Positions 56,354 through 64,000 of a stretch of DNA of 64,000 bases are shown one piece after another. The stretch comes from Schizochytrium sp. TIO01. Taxonomy: Eukaryota > Sar > Bigyra > Thraustochytrida > Thraustochytriidae. The translations under genes and the position numbers were made by a program. The stretch spans positions 6,004,029 to 6,068,028 of the forward strand of contig SMSO01000014.1 of assembly GCA_004764695.1 (NCBI GenBank). The letters run 5' to 3'. The notes below the pieces were generated by a model, which saw nothing but the letters and a program-made list of their open reading frames with translations, did no database searches and was not told where the DNA came from. Position 1 is the first letter of the stretch. Each line of letters begins with the position of its first letter.

Positions 56354-57983
56354 ATGAGCCACCTTCTTGCATTAAACTGTACTGGGGATGATGATTCAGA
56401 TTCATCATTTGGAGATCTGCCTGATCTCTGGGTGGCCGGTGTAGCATGCTCTGTGGTTTCTTCCTTTGCCACGGCGATTGGGACTATAATGCAGAAGAAG
56501 GTACATGTGAGACAAGAGTCCCTTCCGGACAACGAAAAGAGTCCGGAATTTATTGGCATCATCTTCAACAAAAGATGGTTTATCGCTTTAATAGTGATGG
56601 GCATTGTACCCTTACCCTTCGACTTTACTGCATTTGCTCTTGCACCACAAAGTCTAATTGCTACAATGTCCGGTCTCACTATTGTCCTTAATCAGGTCTT
56701 TGCACCCATTATGCTTGATGAAAAATTAACTCGTGTTGAGGTATACGGTACTGTGATCATTGTCTCGGGTGTGGTGCTCGTATCTTTAAGCACTGGAAGC
56801 AACCCAACTGATTATAATCTTTGTGAGCTGATTGGCCGCTACGGCGACCCGGATGTGCTCGGTGCGGTCTTCTTTGTGATCGCTATGATGATTGTATGTT
56901 TGTTTCTTATTCACTCAGGTTATTGTCCTAGCATGCTAGAGCCTGTACGTCCTGAATTTTTTCGCTTTTACTGCAGGAGGTTTCGCTTCTTTGATGCAAA
57001 TTGCTATCAAAGCCATGGGCGAACTTGTTACCGACCTTTTTGATTCAGCTGATCGTTCCACCTGGCGAACACTTTGGCCATACTTTCACATAGTTGCCAT
57101 TATTTTTCTTGCCATCGGTATGATCAGTTACATTAATCGTGGGCTACAAACATATGATGCAGTCCTTTACACCCCGCTATACTTTACCAACCTTATTGTT
57201 CTGAGTTCATCACTTGGGCTGATTTTTTATAAAGAATACCAAGATTTTGATACCTGGCAAATGGCCATCTATCCTACTGGTGTGGTCATTGTTTGTACTG
57301 GTATTCTCTTTATGACTTTGAAAGGAGTGAACATTCAACAAGTCCGCGCCCGAGTAGCTCGCTTAGACCGATCACGCGCGTGGCGTCGTTCTTACCGCCG
57401 AAATAATGTACTCGCGACAAGTAATGCAGATCTAGATGATGAGGATCCTCCAAATAACAACAACCACGGCAATAATGAGGTTACTAATGACGAAAGCTCG
57501 ATGACAGCATCTGTTGTTGATCCTGACGAAAAATGTTCTGGACAAGATTCACCAAATTCCAGTCGGTTTGTGCACGTCAAGAAAATGGCGTCGTCTGCGA
57601 AGGCTCACGTCCGCCAGATCCCCAGCAAGATCCACAAACCAGCACTTCCAAGTATGCCGAATATCTCCAGGCCAACGCGACTTACCCTGCCAAACTGGTC
57701 AGCTACCCCACCATGGAAATGGAGCACTTTCTCGCGAACAGAGCCGGACAGCACAAATACTACAGATGTTGCCTCTCCCACAGACATGCATAATCTCAGC
57801 TTCGACAGAAACAGCCACCCTGAGCAAGACATTGAGAACGGTGGTAATGATTTTACTTCAGACTCTGCTTCGCGTGAATATAGAAAAAGCAGAACTGACT
57901 CCCGCCTCTTTGATCATAGTGAAGTCGACAGCCACAAACATTTTTCAGAAAACCCCAAAATGAGACGGGACTCATATGAATAA
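56354..57983 (+). CDS. NIPA-family magnesium transporter, frame broken once
   Basis: About 542 residues after removing one extra T near 56957-56962. The start is ATG 56354 (MSHLLALNCTGDDD). Nine or so membrane helices cover ~25-330. Family features: the first helix with SSFATAIGTIMQKK, the pair FDFTAFALAPQSLIATMSGLTIVLNQVFAPIML and EKLTRVEVYGTVIIVSGVVLV, the broken region FFAFTAGGFASLMQIAIKA, and the last helices with TPLYFTNLIVLSSSLGLIFYKEY and PTGVVIVCTGILFMT. Residues ~335-542 are a disordered, charged cytoplasmic tail. NIPA proteins import Mg2+ at the plasma membrane or endosomes and belong to the drug/metabolite-transporter superfamily. In the uncorrected frame the protein would stop ~230 residues in, losing the last helices. 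Confidence 0.88.
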
Positions 57984-59521
57984 TATGATATGTACTCCGT
58001 AAAACAATTCAGTTAATGTGATTAGTTAATGTGATTTTAGTCCTGTAAACACTTTAAAGTCCTAATGGCATATGTGAACTTTTTTGATATTCTATGTGGG
58101 TGATTATTTCCCTAATCTCTTTATGGCGTGTTGTGTACTATCACACTGCTCAATTCCGCAGTCAATTTTGGGCAATAAATGATATTCACCTTTTCAGTAC
58201 CCCTACACGGTGTTCTCCAACGAAAACCACAGGCTGGCTCAGCTCTAACCACAACGCCCAGGTATAATAATAATAGCAATAGCAATAACAATAACAATAA
58301 TAATAAGTGAAAATGAAGGACCTAGTATAGCTAGGTTGTCAGAGCGGGTAGGTTCTGAAACGTCAGAGCGACTAGATACTAGTATATACATGCTTTTCTG
58401 ACAACCATTAAATCCCAAGCGTGGGCTTGGATCACAGGATCTTAATCCAGGTTGTACATTGCATCTCACAGCAAATGTAATGACGCAAACTAATACGCTT
58501 TGCTTGACATGACTTTCAAGACGTGTCCAAGTCAATCGCGTAACTTCCAAGCGTAACTCCGTACGAAGGCATATCAAAACCCGATAATCCGTTTCCATCA
58601 ATCAGTCTTACTGCCTCTTATGAGATTCGTATTACATTACTTTTCTTGTGGTTACCAGTGACCTTGTCTTCATTGCACTATAATGTTATAATTTAGAACA
58701 CCCCCAGATTTCAGGTCCACTAGCAAAACCTGTTCAGGTGCAACACGAACGAGTGAAAATCCAATGAAAATCGTTTAGACCGTGCCGAGGGCCTTCCCGT
58801 TTGTCTAATGACTCCTGCAACAGCGTTCAGGGCTTGATCTGGTTTGGAGTCAGTCTCCGCTTTTAGTAAAAGGAAAAGAAAGAAAATGTAAAAAGGGAAC
58901 AAAAAGAGATCCCATCTTTCGAAGACTAAACAACTCATTAGCTAGACTATAGCACTTTTTCTTCTTTTCTTTTCTTCTGCAAAATTAAAGAAAATAACAA
59001 AATCTATTATTTATTGATTTGGTAGCGAGGAATCGAAACTCTTGGTGAGCAAGCATCGAAGGCCTCTTATTAGCCGGTCATCGGCCTTCTCCGGGGAACG
59101 CATAGTACCGTGTGGCCCAGGACGAGTTCTGGTCAGGCCTCTAAAACACTCGATGAGATGGCCCCAAGGAGAGATACAGTAAGTCCACACGTTACGACGA
59201 GCGAAAGTAAACAGCTGAGGTACGAGTAACAGCGCGGAGGTGGAAAGGAAGAAACGAGAGAGGGGCTATAATTAGGCACACTTCTAATAATACGGAACAC
59301 CGCGCCCAATCTGTTTGTGTCCAGAGCTGCTACACCTGAGGGCTGCGCAGTCGGCGGCTTTGGAGATCGCGAGACACAGCGGCTGCACGAAGAGGGTGTC
59401 GATCCCTCGTGCTGCAAGCTTCTCCCTCCGAGCGTTGAAACCTGCTGCGGTGCGTATGCCTTGGCACAGATCTGGTCATCTCAGGACGATCTAAACAGAA
59501 AACATCAGATAAGAAGTCAAC
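57984..59521. other. Intergenic spacer
   Basis: 1.5 kb AT-rich. A triplet repeat lies at 58264. A segment at ~59,020-59,100 ends like a tRNA T-arm on the minus strand but does not fold into a cloverleaf. No gene seen. Confidence 0.45.
58264..58306. repeat. AAT/AGC/AAC triplet repeat
   Basis: A compound run of ATA-type triplets: AATAAT, AGCAAT, AACAAT and AATAAT. Confidence 0.9.
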
Positions 59522-61324
59522 ATGGCATCACCCGCACCGACACCCGTACCTGTAGAGGTTGGCACTACAATGCCTTCTGTGATGCCAACGATGGCTCCCA
59601 CAGCCCCTACATTGACACTGGCAGCAAGGCGAATGGATCATTTCGTGGAGAGTGAATTCGCTATCTTTATTGCCCTGGCTTGTGCCATGCTGGCGATTTG
59701 GATCTCCTTGTACAACATCTTTAAGCACCTTGTGAATTATACGGAGCCCGTACTGCAAAAGAATATCATCCGTATTCTCTTCATGGTTACTTTTTATGCT
59801 CTATTTTCGTTCCTCTCGTTGTGCTTTCCTTCGGCAGAGCTGTATTTGGATTCGATTCGGGATATTTACGAGGCTTTTGTGGTGTACTGTTTCTTAAACC
59901 TCATGCTCATGTATTGTGGTGGCGAGAACTCATGTCTGTCTGTGATTATGCATGACCCTGGTGCAATCTCCCACGTTTGGCCTTTCAGCTATTGTCTTCC
60001 GCATATTGCTATGAACGCTAGGTTCCTTCGGGTCTGCAAGCAGTGGACGCTGCAGTTTGTCATTGTTAAACCTATTATGGCGGTTCTTAACCTCATTCTT
60101 ATTGGAACGGATGGTGTCAACCAGGATGCCTGGTCTATTTTTCAGGCTGTAGTCTACAACGTATCTTACACAGCGGCTCTTTATGCATTGGTGCTCTTTT
60201 ACAAAGCCACGCACAATCATCCAGGCCTGAAGAGTCAGTACCCCGTTCTCAAATTTCTTTCCGTTAAGCTTGTTGTTTTCGCCACCTACTATCAAAGCTT
60301 TCTAGTTAGTGTGATTCCTGACGTCCCGGAGCAGACGCTTGAGTCTTTCAACAGCTTCCTACTCTGTTGTGAAATGGTGTTTTTCGCCTTACTTCATTTC
60401 TGGGCCTTCAACTATCACGAATTTACAAGCTCCGGCGCTTCCAAACGAGCGCACATTGCTTCCCGTCGAGATAGTGCCTTTGATGACATTGGTATTGACT
60501 TGCCCACGCGCATTTCACCTGGTGGAGACGGGGTGTCCCCATCTGGATCAGACGGACCAGGGACTATTTCTGACAAGGATACAGCATTCCAGAACGCTCG
60601 GAATGTCATCAACCTCAAAGACGTGGCTTCTGACACTTACATTAACTTCAGCCATAAATATGGTGACCATGTACTTCTTGACACAACAGGTCGCTCAGCG
60701 GGCACATCCATGCTTGAAGATGACATGTCCCCTGACGCGGACAATAATTCCATGGGTACTGGTGCCAAAGCGACGTCTGCACCTTCATCAACATCATCCC
60801 GTTTTGGCTTGGGTCGCATTGGTACCACAATGCGATCTCTAGCTACAGGAGGTCGTGTTGGTGGAACCGACGATGACGACCTGGAGGCTAATGCGAACCC
60901 TTTTGAGGTGAACTTTGGCCCCAAATCCACAGCGACACCGCCTAAGGCACCTGGCGCCTTTGGCTCATCAGATCACCAGAGTAACTTCCATAACTCTAGC
61001 CATCAAAGCCAGCAACACAGTGACCATGTTGACTTTAGTTTGCCAACATATCCTTCCTCTGACCACGATTCCCCCAGCACTTTGGAAAATCCTTTTGAAC
61101 AAGACCTCCGCAATCCACTGCGCACCTCAGTTCATCAGAACGATAACAACGATGACGACTTTAACGAGTTTGACTCCCAGCATGATGGTGCTGGAGCTCT
61201 AGGGGATAACGACGCAGACTGGACTGCTGACTTCTCTGATCCAACACCGTCTGCAGACAAGAACAAGAAAAAGAAGAAGAAGAAGAAGAAGCAGGCTACT
61301 GGTGATGAGTTACAGCTAGCCTGA
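59522..61324 (+). CDS. TMEM184 / DUF300 (OST-alpha superfamily) membrane protein
   Basis: A 600-residue protein from ATG 59522. A short Pro/Thr-rich N-terminus is followed by seven membrane helices (~46-320). Family signatures are the second-helix region RILFMVTFYALFSFLSL, IRDIYEAFVVYCFLNLMLMYCGGE, the cluster FLRVCKQWTLQFVIVKPIMAVL, and KLVVFATYYQSFLVSVI near the sixth helix. The C-terminal half (~325-600) is a disordered cytoplasmic tail rich in Ser, Asp and Asn with NPF/NPFE motifs (endocytic EH-domain ligands) at about 460 and 525, ending in a run of lysines (about nine) encoded by AAG repeats. Relatives (TMEM184, LAZ1) act at the plasma membrane and vacuole; the OST-alpha branch transports organic solutes. 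The function here is not fixed. Stop is 35 nt from the stop of the convergent neighbour. Confidence 0.9.
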   Translation: MASPAPTPVPVEVGTTMPSVMPTMAPTAPTLTLAARRMDHFVESEFAIFIALACAMLAIWISLYNIFKHLVNYTEPVLQKNIIRILFMVTFYALFSFLSLCFPSAELYLDSIRDIYEAFVVYCFLNLMLMYCGGENSCLSVIMHDPGAISHVWPFSYCLPHIAMNARFLRVCKQWTLQFVIVKPIMAVLNLILIGTDGVNQDAWSIFQAVVYNVSYTAALYALVLFYKATHNHPGLKSQYPVLKFLSVKLVVFATYYQSFLVSVIPDVPEQTLESFNSFLLCCEMVFFALLHFWAFNYHEFTSSGASKRAHIASRRDSAFDDIGIDLPTRISPGGDGVSPSGSDGPGTISDKDTAFQNARNVINLKDVASDTYINFSHKYGDHVLLDTTGRSAGTSMLEDDMSPDADNNSMGTGAKATSAPSSTSSRFGLGRIGTTMRSLATGGRVGGTDDDDLEANANPFEVNFGPKSTATPPKAPGAFGSSDHQSNFHNSSHQSQQHSDHVDFSLPTYPSSDHDSPSTLENPFEQDLRNPLRTSVHQNDNNDDDFNEFDSQHDGAGALGDNDADWTADFSDPTPSADKNKKKKKKKKKQATGDELQLA

Positions 61325-61359
61325 TAGCTAGCCTAATATATATGGGTTGGTACGTTTAA

Positions 61360-62652
61360 TTACGTCTTCACATTTGTGCGTGTTGCTGACGCAAAGATGC
61401 GTCGCAATTCGTCTACTAGCTCGGGCTCCTCGTGCGTCTCTTTTCTACAATGAGGCGATGGCGAGGTTTGCTCTACGGTCTGTGATATTTTGCTTTGTAC
61501 AACTGCTCTCGTAGGTCGATCTCTGTCAACTTCTACGTAAGATTTATCTGCATCTGCTTGCTCTTTTCTGTTCTGGTTTTTTATACCAACTTGCTGTGCC
61601 TGATCATGACGACCTTGTTGTCCGGTCGAAGGGAATTTAACTTGATAGTGCTTATGATCATCTAATTCTCCATGCTTCCAATACATCCGTGAAGAGATTT
61701 TACCTCCTGCTACGGCTTCGAGTTCCTTCCACTGCGCAGACGCAGTGGTCCTCCAAGGATGAGCACTTCGGGGCCTGCGTCGCGGGGTCTTCTGTCCAAC
61801 ATCTACTCGCATGGCAAATTTCAAATCATTTCTCAGATCATCCATAGTTTTGTCATTTACCTCACTCAACTTCGTATGTAAACGAGAATTAATACTTCTA
61901 CGATGCGCCAAATCAACTGCGGCGTTTGTACCTGTTGATTCATGTAATGCACGCTCTGCTTGCTCCAAAAATTCATCCAATTCATTTCGTTGTTGCTCGT
62001 GTATGTTACTTCCTCGTGTAGATGGTTCTCGAGATCGTCGACGAGTCTCTGAAGATAGATCTGCTTCTCGTTTCAGCGATTTGGGGCGCTCAAAAGATTT
62101 CGAGTACTGATGATGGGGAGTGGAATGAGGGTACCCTGATTTTTTGGCTGTCATATTGTGACGACCGTGGATCGCAGAGCTTGGATGAGGCCTTTTCTGT
62201 TGAGCAGAACTGGTAATATTGTTGCTTCGTACCATTATACGGTTTGAGCAATGTGCGGACTGGGGTCGCCCTTTCGGCTTTTTATTTCTCTGTGGTTGTG
62301 CAAAATGATTTTCTGACGATGAGTTGCTGCTCAAAGATGATAAGTTGCTGGTCTGCCCTGGTGAATATTGACATCGAGCTGTCTCCGGCCGCTTCCTTGA
62401 CATTGACTCAGTTACTTTACGACATGGAGGCCGAGGTTGGTATACCTTTCGGATTTCGTGCTTACTGCTCATGATAGGGCTGAGCTCCTGATTGCCAGTG
62501 CTCGGAGAATTTGACTCACTGGCACTGTTGCAGCTTTTAATAGTATCAGACTCGCAATAGGGTGAGGACGGCTGAGCCCCACATGGCCAAAATGCCCGGC
62601 GGAGATGTGCTAAATCAGCCTCCATGGACGACGGCACACTGTCAAGAGTCAT
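61360..62652 (-). CDS. Basic protein with repeated RP-x-S/T-A patches, function unknown
   Basis: A 430-residue frame from the first ATG (62652). The chain is hydrophilic, basic and mostly disordered, with no membrane segment. The motif RP-x-(S/T)-A recurs at ~88 (KRPETA), ~129 (GRPQSAH) and ~293 (RRPRSAHPW), with looser RPHPSSA (~154) and RPKSL (~189). A short coiled coil lies at ~220-240 (NELDEFLEQAERALHE). Its only more ordered-looking part is ~245-335, with WRTTASAQWKEL and SRMYWKHGELDDH. Similar RP-S-A patches are common in cilium- and microtubule-associated proteins, which is a hint and not an assignment. It is convergent with TMEM184, 35 nt between stops. Confidence 0.72.
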   Translation of the reverse strand: MTLDSVPSSMEADLAHLRRAFWPCGAQPSSPYCESDTIKSCNSASESNSPSTGNQELSPIMSSKHEIRKVYQPRPPCRKVTESMSRKRPETARCQYSPGQTSNLSSLSSNSSSENHFAQPQRNKKPKGRPQSAHCSNRIMVRSNNITSSAQQKRPHPSSAIHGRHNMTAKKSGYPHSTPHHQYSKSFERPKSLKREADLSSETRRRSREPSTRGSNIHEQQRNELDEFLEQAERALHESTGTNAAVDLAHRRSINSRLHTKLSEVNDKTMDDLRNDLKFAMRVDVGQKTPRRRPRSAHPWRTTASAQWKELEAVAGGKISSRMYWKHGELDDHKHYQVKFPSTGQQGRHDQAQQVGIKNQNRKEQADADKSYVEVDRDRPTRAVVQSKISQTVEQTSPSPHCRKETHEEPELVDELRRIFASATRTNVKT

Positions 62653-63699
62653 CTTGGCCGTCGCCCGCTGCAGTACACCTTGCACGCAGCTCTCCTGGCC
62701 TTCAAATATTTATGACTGCTCACTTCCTTAACTTCAGTTTGAGCGACCGCTTCTTTACTAGCCTGTCACGATCAATAAAGGAGAAAAAGTTTCCTTAAGT
62801 CGGTGTGTACCTTATAGAATACTTCTACTGAAATGTGTTTTGCCCTCCTGTTGCCTGCTTTCCATACTTCACATGGGCAATCTAGTAGTTGATCTATTTT
62901 TTCCTTCGAATAAAATTTTGAGTAACATGAAGTATATGTATTTAGATAGGCAAACGACCTGTGTGACTGAAGTCTCAGATGAGTTCATGCAACATTTAAG
63001 TAAGCGCGAGGAGACATGATATGTAAACCAGGAAACAAAGGCAATGGGGAACGGTTGCACATATTTGATTAGGCATATTCGACAAACCACCAATTGGATA
63101 GTAAGAACTCAAGCTTAGTACACCAATCATCCTCACTTGAAGAGGTAGTAAAATTCTCTTGCACTTAAACCTAAAGACAGATTGAAAAGCGAACAATTTG
63201 AATCATATAACGGATCTCCGTAGTGAAGTACACACCTCATCTTTATTTGTTAGTCAAAGGTGACTGCACTAGTGATCATTAGAAATTCCCAATTACATTG
63301 TATACTATTTAGGATAATCAAGCTTTAAGTAGATATGTGTGGGAGGATGCGAGAGTGAGTATCAAGTGAGTGATAGTTCAATTGTGAGGGCAGCTGGTAG
63401 GGCAATAAAGTGATGGCATTTCTATAGTATATTTTCCCTGTGGCTAGGTAACTCGGCTATAAAATGAGCGGCAACGAAATACTCTATCAGAAGCAACTGG
63501 AAGTAGATAACAAGAGGTTCTGAGGGATACCATGATCTGTATTGTATTCGTCGCCCTATGGAATTGCATCAATACTTAATATACGTGAAGAAATAGCAGT
63601 TACAATGAGGTTTTTCCTTTTTGGAATAACTTGTGCAACTTCAAAACAAGCAATAAAGTAATCACGGCACATGACCTTAATTAAACAACAAACGAAGAA
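62653..63699. other. Intergenic spacer
   Basis: 1.05 kb AT-rich between two minus-strand genes. It contains the promoter of the RP-motif gene (near 62.65-62.8 kb) and the 3' UTR of the IMPACT gene. No coding evidence. Confidence 0.5.
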
Positions 63700-64000
63700 T
63701 TATGAAGAGGAGCCACTACTAGAGATAAAACCTTGCTGCAACAAGAGTTCACGGGCAACATTATTGATAACTTTGAAGCGCGAAGGACCCATCTGAATAC
63801 CACCGTACCAGCGACTAACAACTACCACGACATTCCGTGCATCTACAATATCGAGAAGTCCAGCAAGCTTTGAGCCAGCTGCGTTTTCACCATCGTCATC
63901 GTTATCACAAATGAAGCTGCCTGGTTTGTCCTGGCGCTCAATACGGTACGCCATCATGTTATGTGTGGCACGAAGAATTTTGCGATCCTGCTTGAGCGCG
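63700..64000 (-). CDS. IMPACT/UPF0029-family protein (N-terminus outside window)
   Basis: About 99 C-terminal codons; the frame is still open at the right edge. Visible signatures are KILRATHNMMAYRI, then a GENAAGSKLAGLLDI segment and VVVVVSRWYGGIQMGPSRFKVINNVARELL, all hallmarks of the IMPACT/YigZ fold. Eukaryotic IMPACT/Yih1 binds GCN1 and dampens GCN2 activation, so it modulates translation under amino-acid starvation, and carries an N-terminal RWD domain; whether an RWD domain is present here cannot be seen. The C-terminus ends in a short Ser/Gly tail. The residue set is complete for the part in the window. Confidence 0.9.
   Translation of the reverse strand, partial: ALKQDRKILRATHNMMAYRIERQDKPGSFICDNDDDGENAAGSKLAGLLDIVDARNVVVVVSRWYGGIQMGPSRFKVINNVARELLLQQGFISSSGSSS

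Noticed and set aside
59020-59100. tRNA-like T-arm (minus strand, ...AGAGTTTCGATTCCTCGCTACC)
   Set aside because: No matching acceptor 5' half, D-arm or anticodon stem could be paired; treated as chance.

Overview
This is nuclear-type eukaryotic DNA. About 47% of it is occupied by 19 protein genes, nearly all single open frames, separated by AT-rich intergenic stretches of 35 nt to about 8 kb that carry many microsatellites. There is no operon structure. The gene families (AWS-SET histone methyltransferase, RNF121-type RING protein, NIPA magnesium transporter, TMEM184, IMPACT, cyclic-nucleotide-gated potassium channel, TPR glycosyltransferase) are eukaryotic. Low intron density with an HPP-family protein, a glutaredoxin-DUF547 fusion and a large two-module MMPL/RND protein fits a heterotrophic stramenopile such as a thraustochytrid. 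That assignment is inference; no rRNA or organelle marker is present to confirm it.

Layout. 0-10.3 kb: an ankyrin/zinc-ribbon protein with a myristoylation-type N-terminus (runs off the left edge), an HPP membrane protein and a coiled-coil protein, all minus strand. 12.4-18.1 kb: an AWS-SET-postSET methyltransferase, a small HEPN-like protein ending in a CaaX box, and a long NAD kinase. 19.3-29.1 kb: a short-chain dehydrogenase, a secreted degenerate tubulin-tyrosine-ligase-like protein, the glutaredoxin-DUF547 fusion and quinolinate phosphoribosyltransferase. 29.8-34.7 kb: a cyclic-nucleotide-gated potassium channel and a small spliced gene for a C-terminally anchored membrane protein. 38.7-48.4 kb: an MMPL/RND protein with a cysteine-rich extracytoplasmic insert, an RNF121-like RING ligase and a membrane-anchored protein with two glycosyltransferase modules. 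48.4-56.4 kb is almost gene-free and repeat-rich. 56.4-64 kb: a NIPA transporter, a TMEM184 protein, a basic protein with repeated RP-x-S/T-A patches, and an IMPACT-family protein that runs off the right edge.

The genes do not form one pathway. Loose themes are NAD(P) supply (NAD kinase, quinolinate phosphoribosyltransferase, an NAD-dependent dehydrogenase) and membrane or secretory functions (MMPL, RNF121, NIPA, TMEM184, the glycosyltransferase, the channel).

The most consequential observation is that four conserved long genes (channel, MMPL protein, glycosyltransferase, NIPA) are each broken once by a one-base shift lying at a homopolymer of 4-6 bases, and the small spliced gene also needs a one-base shift. 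The simplest reading is assembly error rather than pseudogenes. The most unusual proteins are the anchored GT41-like plus second glycosyltransferase fusion, the cysteine-rich insert in the MMPL protein, the HEPN-CaaX protein and the secreted ATP-grasp-like pseudoenzyme.
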